DNA of 49,163 bases from Haplomitrium mnioides. Lineage: Eukaryota > Marchantiophyta > Haplomitriopsida > Calobryales. The position numbers and the translations under genes were made by a program. The notes beneath the pieces were generated by a model. The model saw only the letters and a list, made by a program, of their open reading frames with translations. It had not been told where the DNA came from and made no database searches. Below are positions 8,683 through 22,127 of this stretch, piece after piece; position 1 is the first letter of the stretch; the number at the start of each line of letters is the position of its first letter. The stretch spans positions 1 through 49,163 of the forward strand of contig JBNGIS010033674.1 in assembly GCA_049999725.1 (NCBI GenBank), in the 5' to 3' direction.

Positions 8683-11600
8683 TGTCAACCATTGATTCAA
8701 GTTCCTAAAGAAGAATTCAAGAAATTGGAGGAATCTCTAGTACAATGACCCTTGGCAAGTGTGGAGGCCTTTCCGGAACCACGGATTTCCCTCAAACAGC
8801 TACTAAGAGCAGGGTGCATGAGTCCTATGAGGGAAACATGATCATGGCAGAAGAGATGAGGAGAGAACCGAGATCGCCAGCTAGAGGAGGGGCCCAATTT
8901 CAAAATTCGAAGTAGGCCAATAAGAGCTCGTGTGTGAGAGGGGAGTGCGGGAATCGGAGCTTGGGGAGAAGGAAGAGAGCGGCCACCTATGGCAAAGCGA
9001 TCGCAGGAGGAGGAAGAATAGATCCACAACAACAAAATCCGAAGGCACTCCGAAGGAAGTTACATCGCGGGTAGATCCTGCAACGGCCACAATTCGGGAA
9101 GCAAAGATCAGGGATGAAAAGAGGAGGTGAGATTGTCACGAGGGCGAGCAAGGTCAGAGAAGAGGGACGCCTTGATCCCGCAAGCAGGAGCGCATTCTGC
9201 AAGATCCGATCGAACTCTTTTCTTCGAGTCTGCGAATCCTAGCGGAAGTGTGGAGTCTCCGGAAGGCCCTGCGAGATTCCACGGAAATGTGGCATCTCCG
9301 GAGCACTTCGCGAGATTCCACGGATGACGTGGCGACACCATGAAGCACGAGAATCTGCGGAAATGCGCCTCCCTAAGTGGGGATCTAACTGAACCGGGTT
9401 CCGATCCGTCTTACAACGTGAAGACCCTAGTTAAGAGGGATCCTTGAGGAATCCAACCGGGGAGCAAGTAAGAAGGCCCGAAACAGCAACTTATTGGAGG
9501 TCTGGTCGAAGGAAAACGGGAGAGTGCCGGAAGGATGATACATCAGAGATCCGAGCGGAAGAGAAGTGGAGAAGCCGAAGAGGCGACTTAGCGTGGATCC
9601 GTCAATAGGAAAAATGGGGGAGAGCCGAAAGGGGGACAAATCACCGAACGGGCCGAATAAGAGCCAGTGAAGGCAAAAATGCGACTTGTCAATGATCCGG
9701 TTCAACGATGTGCGACAGTGGTGAAACGGTGATCCATTACAAACCATCCAACGAGAAGAAGGCTAAGGCAGAAGGGCGATATGGCATTGATCCAGTTGGG
9801 GGAAACGAGGGGTATGCCGAAAAGATGATCTATCGGTGAAACGACGAGCAAGATGAGGGCGGCCGGAAAATCAAGCTAACGCCGGGACGACCGACGGAGG
9901 AGCAACCGGTGCCAAAAGGGTGACTCTTTGCAGCTTCAGCATGACCAAGGAAGAAGTTCGACGGGGTACGGCCGACGTCCGAAAGTTTGAAAAGGCGAAC
10001 GGTCCGAAAGGGCCTTGTAGTTCTTACATCGAGCTTTCAAAAGTTAACGAAGGGAGCGTCAAGCACGCGCATAGTTCTTACTTTGAAGGGACGATGAAAC
10101 GACAACATCAGCACAAGTTCTTATTCGACAAGCGGGGGGAGTCCGCAGCGGCTCTTTGGATGACGTAGCGAGCATAGGGAGTCCGCGGATGGTTTCGGAA
10201 ACGTGGCGTGCTGAGAAGCTTGGTAGGGTTTCCGATGGTCAACTTCTGAAGAAAGGTCCACACAACGGTCCGGCTACCCCTTTGCGGAGCGCGTCGGACG
10301 GCAACCTCGGACAACATGGCACCTTGGGAAGCACGCATGGGGTTCCGTGGGTAAACCTCGGAAGGAAGTCAGCCAACGGTCCGCCTACCCCTTTGCGAGG
10401 CAGCGTCGGACGGCGCCCTTCGGAGGACGTGGCAACTCCAAGGACCTCGAAGCAACTCACGGGACACGCAGCAGCAGGAGAAGAGCTCATCGGACCTCGA
10501 GCCGCGGGCAAGTAAACTGTGGAAGGAGGGGTAAGCGTGACGGTCAGCCTACCTCCTTGCGGGGCGACGTCGGACGGCGGTGCAGCGGAGGACGTGGCAC
10601 GCAGAGAACGAAGTGGGATCTGCGGGGTAATCTGCGGAGATTTCGTGGACTGGGTTCCGCGAGGCGCTTTGAAACTCGGTTTCGAAGAACCTCTTCAAAC
10701 TTGGTTCCGCGAGAATCTGCGGAATCTCTTCCCACAAGATTCCTCAGATTTCCCGTGAGATTACCGTTGTACTTGTCTTGCTCGATCAACTGAAGGGACA
10801 TGTGGCTCGATTTCCTTTTCTAGGGTAACTGGATTAACTAGCGAGGGAGCCACGCATCATATTCTCTCACTTCGAGCTCAACGGCCATAATGACTATTCA
10901 TCGGATCGGGGCTCGCGGGATCATCGCGTAGGGGGAGTATACCTTGATGGCCTTCGAATTCTTGGGGGTTGATGCACGGGCGATTGCAGGAAACAACAGC
11001 GACTGCAAGACAAGCAAATTGCGCATGGTAAGGCATGAGTGAAGAGTTCAGTGAGGAATTACGTGAAGCGGGTGTACTAGCTCTAGAGGGCTAGGGGGAT
11101 TCGGAGGTGGACTAGAGGGGCGCCGAGAATCGCAGAGTGAGGAGCTCTAGATGCTCAAGCGATCCAAGTGAACTCATCCTTGCTGATGGACTAGAGCGGA
11201 GGTGAACCGATGCGATAGTTTGAAGGAATTTTTGGCTTGTTGAGAACTAAGGAGAGGCTGTCAAGCGAGGAGCTTGGAGTCATCTCGGCAATTCCTTGTG
11301 CAAGCGCATCAGCCCAGAGTGTTTGGAGTACACTCTGGTGTGTTTCTTCAAGTGGAGCTGAGAGAGGGGGCTACGTTAGTGCCTACGTACTGCGCGGGAT
11401 GACCCGTCGAAGCTCGTAGGTGGAGTGAGCTACCTACAGTTGGGAAAGTTGTCTTCCAGAGGTGGAAGTCAAAGAAACTCTCTTCCTAGCTTGAGGAAGT
11501 AAAAGCATGGCTTCTCGCGAGGGAAGTTAAAAAACTATATGGAGAGGAGGGTGTGTGGGTGGTTGTTGGGCTACAGGTTGTAAGGCAGCAAGGATTCAGA

Positions 11601-12291
11601 AGGGATGAACCAGTTGGTGGAAATCTAGAGGGCCTTCAAGGACTCTGTTTTCTCTTGCATATATTATATAAATCGTTTGTCTATATATGTGTAGTTAGCT
11701 TTGTATTCTACATTGAAGTTCTGTAGGTTCATTAGATTAGGTGACAGCCAGACTAGCTGAGCAGACCGTGGGACCACTCTGGAGGGGGAGTCAAACCTCT
11801 AGACACAACCAAGTGATCATGGAGGTGAATGCCCTCTATTCTTGGTCATGTAAGTAGAGCTTAGGAATTAGTTCATACTTAGGATAGCTAGGAAATAGTT
11901 GTGTCAATCCTATGACAACCCCAAAAAAGGGAGTCCAGACCTGTTGTGTTGAACACTGGTGCAAGTTACATGACCCATTCTGCCCCAAGCACAAATAAGG
12001 TGGCATGGCCTAAGACATTGGGTCCTCTGAATAAAGCGAAAGAATCACACAAAGCATAGTTGGGGATTATGGATGTGGACCTGGGAATGTTTGAGTAACT
12101 GGCTGGAGTGCAACTAGAAGTGAGAGAGAGTGGTGTATTAAAGGCTAGAAAGGGAAGGAAGAATCCTTAGAGCCTGAAAGTGATAACTGGCAAGGGGCCA
12201 TCTCAGAAAAGAAACTGAAAGCCCACAATCTGTCCTCCCCTGCACTCAAAGCAAATCTGAAAAGGTTAAGGTCTAGAACAGGGGAGTGACA
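8683..12291 (+). mobile_element. Element 1, 3' LTR
   Basis: It is 3609 bp with TGTCA...TGACA termini, starting beside the polypurine tract and ending where the satellite array begins. From about 9011 to the end it matches the 5' LTR; its first 330 bases do not. It holds gatccg/cgaagag subrepeats (9480-9930), GC-rich GGTCCGCCTACCCC blocks with ACGTGGC motifs (9327-10598), and a TATA-like box at 11667. It has no coding content. Confidence 0.88.
11667..11672 (+). promoter_or_regulatory. Putative TATA box of the element 1 3' LTR
   Basis: TATAAA at the position equivalent to 4907 in the 5' LTR. It is the only AT-rich core in this part of the LTR and is conserved between the copies. Confidence 0.4.
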
Positions 12292-12690
12292 CAAGGCAAG
12301 AGATCCTCCAAAAGATTGTTTCCACAACATACACTACTTGAGGAATCAATCATATAGTTAATTTTAAACAAGGCAAGAGATGCTCCAAAAGATTGTTTCC
12401 ACAACTGTTACATACACCACATGAGGAATCAATCACATAGTTAATTTTAGACAAGGCAAGAGATCGTGCAAAATATTGTTTCCACAACATACACCACTTG
12501 AGGAATCAATCACATAGTTAATTTTAGACAAGGCAAGAGATCCTCCAAAAGATTGGTTCCACAACATACACCACTTGAGGAATCAATCACATAGTTAATT
12601 TTAGACAAGGCAAGAGATCCTCCAAAAGATTGCTTCCACAACATACACCACTTGAGGAATCAATCACATAGTTAATCTTAGACAAGGCAA
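12292..12690 (+). repeat. Short-unit subarray (about 77 bp) at the left end of the satellite
   Basis: Around five near-identical units run ACAAGGCAAGAGATCCTCC...CACAACATACAC-CACTTGAGGAATCAATCA...TTAATTTTA. Relative to the 110-bp unit they lack about 33 bases, the part with GAGAGGCATGGTGAGTAG. Their close similarity to each other implies recent local amplification next to the LTR boundary. Confidence 0.8.
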
Positions 12691-12699
12691 GAGATCTTG

Positions 12700-15600
12700 C
12701 AAAAGATTGTTTCCAGAACATACCAAGAGAATGAGAGGCATGGAAAGTAGTTGATGACCACTTGAAGAATCATCGACATAGTTAACTTGGACAACGCTAC
12801 ATATCCCCCAAAGTATTGTTTCCACAACATATAAAGAGAAAGAAACTCATATTGGGTAATTGATGACCACTTCAAGGAAAATCCATATAGCCAATTTTGG
12901 ATACGGCTACATTCTCTCCAAAAGATTGTTTCCACAACAGAGAAAGAGAAAGAAACGCATGGTGAGTAGTTCATGACCACTTGAGTAATCATCCATATAG
13001 TTTATTTTGGACAAGGCTAGAGATCCTTCAAAAGATTTTTTCCACAATATACCTAGAGAACGAGACGCATGGTGAGTAGTAGATGATCACTTGAAGAATC
13101 ATCCACATAGTTAATTTTGGACAAGGCTATAGATTCTCCAAAGATTGCTACAACAACATACAAAGATAAAAAAAAGCATATTGAGTAGTTGATGACCACT
13201 TGAGTAATCATCCACATAGTTTATTTGAACAACACTACATATCTTCCAAAGGATTGTTTCCACAACACAAAAAGAGAAAGAAATGCATGATGAGTAGTTG
13301 ATGACCACTTCAAGAAAAATTCATATAGCTAATTTTGGATAAGTCTACAATTTCTCCACAATATTGTTTCCACAATAGAGGAAGAGAACGAAAGACATGG
13401 TGAGTAGTTGATGACCACTTGTGTATTCATCCACATAGTTATTTTTGGACAAGGTTAGAGATCTACCAAACAGATCTTTCCACAACATTCCAAGAGAACA
13501 AGAGGCATGATAAGTAGCATATAACCACTTGAAGCATCATCCACATAATTAATTTTTGACAATGCTACAGATCTCTCAAAAGATTGTTTCCACAACAGAA
13601 GAAAAGAAAGAAAGACATGGTGAGTAGTTGATGACCACTTGAGTAATCATCAACATAGTTAATTTTGGATAAGGCTAGAGATCCTCGAAATTTTTTTTCC
13701 ACAACTTACCAAGAGAATGAGAGGCATGATCAGTAGTTGATGACCACTTGAAGAATCATCCACATAGCTAATTTTAGACAAGGCTAGAGATCCTCCAAAA
13801 GATTTTTTTCCACAACATACTAAGAGAACAAGAGGCATGGTGAGTAGTTGATGACCACTTGAAGAATTATCCACATAGTTAATTTTGGACAAGGCTACAG
13901 ATTCTCCAAAAGATTGTTTCCACAACATTCAAAGATAAAAAGAGGCAAATTGAGTAGTTGATGACCACTTAAAGAGTCATCCACATAGTTAATTTGGAAA
14001 ATGCTACATATACTCCAAAAGATTGTTTCCACAAAAAAAGAAGAGAAAGAAAGACACTGTGAGAAGTTGATGACCACTTCAAGAAAAATGCATATAGCTA
14101 ATTTTGGATAAAGCTACAATTTCTCCAAAAAATTGTTTCCACAGTATAGGAATAGAAAGAAAAGCATGGTGAGTTTTTTATTACCACTTGAGTAATCATC
14201 CACATAGGTTTTTTTTTACAACGCTGGAGATACTCCAAAAGATTCTTTCCACAACATACCAAAAGAATGAGAGACATAGTGAGTAGTTGATAACCACTTA
14301 AAGAATCATTAACATAGTAAACTTTTGACAAGACTAGAGATCCTCCAAAAGATTGTTTCTACAAGATACTAAGAGAAGGAGACAAAAAGTGAGTTCTTGA
14401 TAGCCACTTGAAGAATCATCCACATTTTTTATTTTGGACAAGGCTAGAAATCCTCCAAAAGATTTTTTTCTACAACACATGAAGAGAAAGAAAGACATTG
14501 TGAGTAGTTGATGACCATTTAAGTAATCATCCACATAGTTAATTTTGGACAAGGCTAGAGATCCTCTCAAAGATTCTTTCCACAACATATCAAGAGAACT
14601 AGAGCCATGGTCCATAGTTGATAACCACTTGAGTATTCATTCACATATGACAAGGCTAGAGATCCTTCAAGAGATTTTTTTTCCAAAACAAACCAAGAGA
14701 ATGAGAGGCATAGTAAGTAGTTGATGACCACTTGAATAATCATCCACATAGTTAATTTTGGACAAGGCTACACATTCTAAAAAGATTGTTTCCATAACAT
14801 ACAAAGATAAAGAGAGGCAAAGTAAGTAGTTGACCACTTGAAGAATCATCCACATAGTTAATTTGGACAACCCTACATATCTTCCAAAAGATTGTTTAAA
14901 CAATAGAGGAAGAGAAAGAAAGGCATGGTGAATAATTGATGACCACTTCAAGAAAAATCCATATGGCTAGTTTTGGAAGAGGCTACAGTTTCTCCAAAAG
15001 ATTGTTTCTACAATAGAGAAAGAGGAAGAAAGACATGGTAAGTAGTTGATGACAGTTGAGTAATCATATGCATAGTTAATTTTGGACAAGGCTAGAGATC
15101 TTCCAAAAGCTTCCTTCCACAACATACTAAGAGAGTGAGAGGCATTGTGAGTAGCTGATGACCACTTGAAGAATCATCCACATAGTTAATTTTTGACAAG
15201 TCTACAGATCCTCCAAAAGATTGCTTCCACAACAGAGGCAGAGAAAGAAGTGCATAGTGAGTAGTTGATGACCACTTGAGTAATCATTCACATAGTTAAT
15301 TTTGGACAAGACAAGAGATCCTCCAACCATTTTTTTCCACAACATACCAAGAGAACGAGAGGCATGGTCAATAGTTGATGACAACTTGGAGAATCAATCA
15401 CATAGTTAATTTTAGACAAGACTAGAGATACTCCAAAAGATTTTTTTTCCACAACATACCAAGAGAATGAGAGCCATAGTGAGTAGTTGATGACCACTTG
15501 AAGAATCATCCACATACTTAATTTGGACAACATTATAGATCCTCCAAAATATTGTTTCCACAAGCGAGAAAGAGAAAGAATGCATGGTGAGTACTTGATG

Positions 15601-17100
15601 ACCACTTCAAGAAAAATCTGTATAGCTAGTTTTGGATAAGGCTCCAAAAGATTATTTCCACAATAGAGGAAGAGAAAGAAAGCCATGGTGAGTAGTTGAT
15701 GATCACTTCAAGAAAACTCCATATAGCTAGTTTCCTATAAAGCTACAACTTCTCTAAGAGATTGTTTCCACAACAGAGGAAGAGATAGAAAGGCATGGTA
15801 AGTAGTTGACAACCACTTGAGTAATCATCCACATAGTTAATTTTAGACAAGGCTAGAGATCCTCAAAAAGATTTTTTCCACAACATGCTAAGAGAATGAG
15901 AGGCATAGTCAGTAGTTGATGACCACTTGAAGAATCCTCCACATAGTTAATGCAAGAAAAGACTATATATTCTTGAAAGATTGTTTCCACAACACACAAA
16001 GAGAAGGAAAGGCATGAAAAGTTGTTGATGACCACTTGAGTAATCATCTACATAGTTAATTTTGGACAAGGCTAGAGATCCTCTAAAAGATTTTTTCCAC
16101 AACATAAAAAAAGAATGAGAGGCATGGTGAGTAGCTGATGATCACTTGAAGAATCATCCACATAGTTAATTTTGGACAAGGCTAGCGATCTTCCAAAAGA
16201 TTTCTTACACAACACACCAAGAGAATGAGAGGTATGTGAGTAGTTGATGACCACTTGAAGAATCATCCACATAGATAAGTTTTTACAAGGCTACAGATTC
16301 TCCAAAAGATTGTTTCCACAACATACAAAGATAAAGAAAGGCATAGTGAGTAGTGATGACCACTTGAAAAATCATTCACATAGTTAATTTGCAAAACACT
16401 TCATATCCTCCAAAAAATTGTTTCCAAAACAGAGGAAGATATAGAAAGGCATGGTGAGTAATTGATGACCACTTCAAGAAAAATCCATATAGCTAATTTT
16501 GAATAAGGCTACAATTTCTCCAAAGGATTGTTTCCACAACATATGAAGAGAAAGAAAGGCATGGTGAGTTGTTGATGACCACTTGAGTAATCATCCTCAT
16601 AGTTTATTTTGGACAAGGCTAGAGACCTTCCAAAAGATTTGTTCCACAACATACAAAGAGAACGACATGCATGGTGAGTAGTTCATGACTACTTGAAGAA
16701 TCATCCACATAGTTAATTTTTGACAAGGCTAGATATTCTTCCAAAGATTGTTTCCACAATATACAAAGATAAAGAGAGGCATAGTAAGTAGTTGATGAAG
16801 AATCATCCACATAGTTAATCTTGACAACGCTACATGTCCTCCAAAAGATTGTTTGCACAATAGAGGAAGAGAAAGAAATGCATGGTGAGTAGTTGATGAC
16901 CACTTCAAGAAAAATCCATATATCTAATTTTGAATAAGGCTATAGTTTCTTCAAAAGATTGTTTCCACAATAGAGGAAGAGAAAGAACGGCATGGTGAGT
17001 AGTTGATGACCTGTTGAGTGATCATCCACATAGTTAATTTTGGACAATGCTAGAGATCCTCCAAAAGATTGTTTCCACAACAGATTAAAAGGAAAAGACG
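12700..17100. repeat. Satellite domain with recurring four-unit order
   Basis: Four unit subtypes follow each other repeatedly. D has ACAAAGATAAAGA and GGCTACAGATTCTCC. C has the shortened TTAATTTGGACAACGCTACATATCC. B has CTTCAAGAAAAATCCATAT with GGCTACAATTTCTCC. A' has CTTGAGTAATCATCC. The order D-C-B-A' is seen starting near 13090, 13860, 14730, 16270 and 16690, with other units between some of them. This is a higher-order repeat of about 440 bp or multiples of it. Confidence 0.6.
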
Positions 17101-17600
17101 CATAGTGAGCAATTGATGACCACTAGAAGAATTATCCACATAGTTAATTTTGAACAAGGCTCATATCCTCCAAAAGATTTTTTCCACAACACGGGAAGAG
17201 AAAGTATGACATGGTGAGTAGTTGATGACCACTTGAGTAATCATCCACATAGTTAATTTTAGACAAAGCTAGAGATCCTTCAAAAGATTTTTTCCACAAC
17301 ATACCAAGTGAACGAGAGGCATGGTGAGTAGTTGATGACCACTTGAAGAATCATCCACATAGTTGATTTGGAAAATGCTACATATCCTCCAGAAATTGTT
17401 TCCACAACAAGGGAAGAGAAAGAAAGACAATATGAATAGTTGATAACCACTTCAAGAAAAATTTATATAGCTAATTTTGGATTAGGCTACTATTTCTCCA
17501 AATGACTGTTTCCACAATAGAGGAAGAGAAAGAGAGGCATGGTGACCACTTTGAGAATAATCGACATAGGCAATTTTGGATAAGGCTACAAATCCTCCAA

Positions 17601-17778
17601 AAGATTCTTTCTACAATAGAGGAAGAGAAAGAGAGACATGGTGAGTAGTTGATAACCACTTGAAGAATCATCTACATAGTTAATTTTTTACAAAGCTAAC
17701 TATATGGATGATTCTTTAAGTGGTCATCAACTACTCACCATGTCTCTCTTTCTCTTCCTCTATTGTAGAAAAAATCTT
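17601..17778. repeat. Inverted satellite unit forming an 82-bp-arm palindrome
   Basis: Left arm 17601-17682 and right arm 17697-17778 are reverse complements with about five mismatches in 82, separated by 14 bases. The right arm is the only unit I found in opposite orientation in the whole array. Both arms share the same private variants (for example TTTCTACAATAGAGGAAG), so the right arm is a copy of its direct neighbour. Confidence 0.92.
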
Positions 17779-18499
17779 GATCAAAATTTTTTTCCACAAC
17801 ACTCTAGGAGAAAGAGAGGCATCACGAGTAGTTGATGACCACTTGAACAATAATCCACATAGTTGATATCAGACAAGGCTAAAAATCCTCCAAAAGATTG
17901 TTTCCATAAGATAAGAAGAGAAAAAGAGGCATGGTGAGTATTTGATGACCACTTCAAGAATAATCCACATAGCTAGATTTGGATAACGTGACAGATCTTA
18001 CAAAAGATTGTTTCCTCAATATACTAAGAGATAGAAAGGCATGGTGTTTAGTTGATAACCACTTGAAGAGTCATCCATGTAGTCAATTTTGAACACAACT
18101 AGAGATCCTCCAAAAGATTGTTTCCACAACAGAGAAAGAGAAAGAGAGGCATGGTGAGTTGTTAATGACCACTTGAAGAACAATCCATATAGCTTATACT
18201 GGAAAATGGTATACATCTTCCAAAAGATTATTTCCATAACACACTAAGAGAATGAGAGGCATGGTGAGTGGTTGATGACCACTCAAAGAATCATCCAAAT
18301 AGCTAATTTTGGATAAAGCTACAGATACTAAGAAAGTTTGTTTCCACAACATGCAAAGAGAAAGAGAGGCATGTTGGCTGGTTGATGACCACTTGAACTA
18401 TCATCCATATAGTAAATTTGGACAAGGCAACATATCCTCCAAAAGATTGTTTCCACAATAGAGCACAACAAAAGAAGAGTAAGAGAGGCAAGGTGAGTA

Positions 18500-21400
18500 G
18501 TTCATCACATTTTCAAAAGAAATCCACATAGCTAGTTTTGGATAAGGCTACAGATCCTACAAAAGATTGTTTTTACAATAGAGCAAGAGAAAGAGAGGCA
18601 TGTTGAGTAGTTCATGACCACTTGAAGAATCATCCACATAGTTAGTTTTGGACAAGGCTACAAATCCTCCAAAAATTTGTTCCCACAACAAAGGAAGAGA
18701 AGGAGAGACATGGTGAGTTGTTCATGACCACTTCAAGAATAATCCATATAGTTTATTTTGGATAAGGGTACAGATTTTCTAAGAGAATGTTTCCACATCA
18801 CACTAAGAGAAACAAATGCATGGTGAGTGGTTGATGACCAATTCAAGAAAAACCAATATAGCTTACTTTGGATAAGGCTACAAATACTCTCAAAGATTGT
18901 TTCCACAACATGCAAAGAGAAAGAGAGGCATGTTGGATAGTTGATGACCACTTAAGGAATCATTCACATAGTTAATTTTGGACAAGGCAAGATATCCTCC
19001 AAAAGATTGTTTCCACAATAGAGAAAGAGAAAGAGAGGCATTGTGAGTAGTTGATTACCACTTCAAAAGTAATCCACATAACTAATTTCTTAAAAGACTA
19101 CAAATCCTCTAAAAGATTGTTTCCACAACACACTAAGAGAAAGAGAGGCACAATGACTAGTTGAAAACCATTTGAAAATTGATCCATATAGTTAATTTTG
19201 GACAAGGCTAGAGATCCTTCAAAAGATTTTTTCCACAACAGACGAAGAGAAAGAGAGGCATGGTGAGTGGTTGATGACCCCTTGAGGAATCATCCACATT
19301 GTAAGTTTTGGACAAGGCTAATTATCCTCTAAAAGATATTTTCCACAACACAAGAAGAGAAAGAGAGGCATGGTGAGCAGTTCATCATACTTTCAAAAGT
19401 AATCCACAAAACTAATTTTGGATAAAGCTTGGATTCTCCAAGAGACTACTTTTACAATAGATGAAGAGAAAGAATCGCATAGTTGTTACTTGATGACGAC
19501 TTGGAGAATCATCCACATAGTTGATTTTGGGCAAGGCTATACATCCTCCAAAAGAGTGTTTCCACAATAAAGAAAGAGGAAGAGAGGTATAGTGAGTAGT
19601 TGAAGACAGCTTCAAGAATAATCCATATAGCTAAATTTGAGAAAGACTAGAGATCCTTCCAAAGATTGTTTCCACAACACACAAAGAGAAAGAGAGGCAT
19701 GGTGAGTAGCTGATGACCACTTCAAGAATAATCCAAATAGCTAATTTTAGAAAGGATACATATCCTCCAAAAGATTATTTCTACAAGGGAGGAAGACAAA
19801 GAGAGGCATGAGAAATAGCTGATGACCACTAGAACAATCATTCACATAGTTAATTTATGACAAGGCTACAGATCCTCCAAAAGATTGTTTGTTTCCACAA
19901 GAGAGAAGAGAAAGAGAGACATGGTGAGTAGTTGATGACCAATTCAAGAATAATCCATATAACTCAATTTGGATAAGGCTACAAATCCTCCAAAAGATTG
20001 TTTCTACAATAGAGGAAGAGAAAGAGAGGCATGGTGAGTAGTTGATGACCACTTGAAGAATCATCCACACAATTAATTTTAGACAAAGCTACAGATCCTC
20101 CAAAAGAATGTTTTCAATTTAGAGGAAGAGAAAGATAGGCATTGCGAGTAGTAGATGACCACTTCAAGAATAATCTACATAGCTAATTTTAGATAAGCCT
20201 ATAGATCCTCCAAAAGATTGTTTCCACAACATACTAAGAGAATGCAAGGCACGGTGAAAAGTTAATAACCACTTGAAGAATCATCTAGATAGTTAATTTT
20301 TGACAAGGCTATAGATCTTCCAAGAGATTTTTTTCCACAACATAGGAAGAGAAAGAGTGGCATCATGAGTAGTTGATAACCACCTCAATAATAATCCACA
20401 TAGCTTATTTTGGATAAGACTACATACCCTCCAAAAGATTTTTTTTTCCACAACATACTAAGAGAAAGAGAGGCATAGTGAGTACTTGATGAATCACCAA
20501 CATAGTTAATTTTCAACAAGGCTACAAATTCTCCAAAAGATTGTTTTCACAATAGAGGAAGAGAAAGACATGCACGGTGAGCAGTTGAAGATCACTTCAA
20601 GAAAAATCCACATAGCTAATTCTCAACAAAGCTATAAATACTCTTAAAGATTGTTCTACAATATACAAAGAGAAAGAGAGGCATGGTGAGTAGTTGATGA
20701 CCACTTGAAAAATCATCCACATACTTAATTTTGAACAAGGCTACAGATCTTCTAAAAGACTATTTCCACAACATAGGAAGAGAAAAAGAGGTATTGTGAT
20801 TAGTTGAGTACCACTTCAAAAAGCTAATTTTGGATAGGGCTAGAGATCCTCCAAAGATTGTTTCCACAAAAAACTAAGAAGAAGATAGGCTTGGTGAGTA
20901 GTTGATGACCACTTCAAGAATCATCCACACATACACTTTTGGACAAGGCTAGAGATCCTCCAAAAGATTGTTTACACAACACATGAAGAGAAAGAGAGGC
21001 ATGGTAAGTGGTTGATAAAAACTTGAGGATGTATCCAGATAGTTAAATTTTGACAAGGCTACCGATCGTGAAAGATTGTTTCAACAACAAAGGAAGAGAA
21101 AGAGAACCATGGTGACTAGTTGATGACCACTTCAAGAATAATCCACATAGCTAGTTTTTGATAAGGCTACAGATCCTCCAAAATATTGTTTCTACAATAG
21201 AGGAAAAGAAATAAATGCATGGTGAGTAGTTGATGACCACTTGAAGAATTATTCACATAGTTTATTTTGGAAATTGCTAGAGATCCTCCAAAGTTTGTTT
21301 CCACAATAGAGGAAGAGAAAGACAGCCATGGTGAGTAGTTCATGACCACTACAAGAATAGTCCATATAACTAATTTTCGAATAGGCTAGAAATCTTCTAT

Positions 21401-22100
21401 AAGATTGTTTCCACAACCCACTAAGAGAAAGAAAGGCAAGGTGACTGGTTGATGGCCACTGGAAGAATCATCCACATAGTTTATTTGAGACAAGGCTACA
21501 GATCCTCCAAAAGATTGTTTCCAACACTTAGGAAGAAAAGTAGAGGTATGGTGAGTAGTTGATGACCACTTCAAGAATAATACATACAACTAATTTTGGA
21601 AAAAGCTACACATTCTCTAAAGGATTGTTTCTACAAGAGAGGAAGAAAACCATAAGGCATGGGGACTAGTTGATGACCAGTTCAAGAAAATAATCCTCAT
21701 AGCTAATTTTTTATAAGGCTACAGATTCTATAAAAGATTGTTGTCACAATAAAGGAAGAGAAAGAGAGACATGGTGAGTAGTTGATGACCACATGAGTAA
21801 TCATCCACCTAGCCAATTTTGGATAGGCTACAAATCCTTCAAAATATTGTTTCCACAACATACTGTAGAAAGAAAGTCATGGTGAGTAGTTGAACCACTT
21901 GAAGAGTCGTCAACATAGTTTATTTTTGAACAAACTATAGAATTTCTAAAATAATGTTTCCATAGTAGAGGAAGAGAAAGAGAGGCATTGTGAGTAGCTG
22001 ATGACCACTTGAAGAATCATCCACATGCTTGACTTTGGACAAGTATAGAGATCCTTTAAACGATTGTTTACATATTAGAGGAAGAAAAAGAGAGGCATAG
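18500..22100. repeat. Satellite domain with alternating two-unit order
   Basis: Units with CTTCAAGAATAATCCATATAG and GGATAAGG alternate, often strictly (clearest 19400-20500), with units carrying CTTGAAGAATCATCCACATAG and GGACAAGG. Most units share AGAGAAAGAGAGGCATGG, which is rarer in the left domain. This suggests a dimeric (about 220-bp) higher-order repeat, with exceptions. Confidence 0.5.
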
Positions 22101-22122
22101 TGAGCAATTGATAACCACTTGA

Positions 22123-22127
22123 AGAAC
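22123..22127 (+). repeat. Target-site duplication AGAAC, left copy
   Basis: AGAAC directly before the TGTCG terminus of the solo LTR; the other copy is at 25951-25955. Confidence 0.85.

Larger units (their letters stand above)
12292..22127 (-). repeat. Satellite array with about 110-bp unit, left part (roughly 90 units)
   Basis: Head-to-tail units with the consensus landmarks ACAAGGCTAGAGATCCTCC, AAAAGATTGTTTCCACAAC, GAGAGGCATGGTGAGTAG, TTGATGACCACTTGAAG and ATCATCCACATAGTTAATT. The unit counts to 110 bases. Units differ at many positions, so the array is old. Several subtypes recur in order (see 12700-17100 and 18500-22100). The strand is arbitrary; minus is given because nearly all open frames fall there. 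Those frames (up to 132 residues, with repeated ILQVVINY- and LLTMPLILLVCCGK-like blocks) reflect base composition and drift through all three frames because 110 is not a multiple of three. Confidence 0.95.

Noticed and set aside
12292-22127. Many minus-strand open frames of 60-132 residues in the satellite with repeated LLTMPLILLVCCGK-like peptides
   Set aside because: The unit is 110 bp, so frames rotate; the peptides follow from repeat composition, with no conserved start, and break irregularly.
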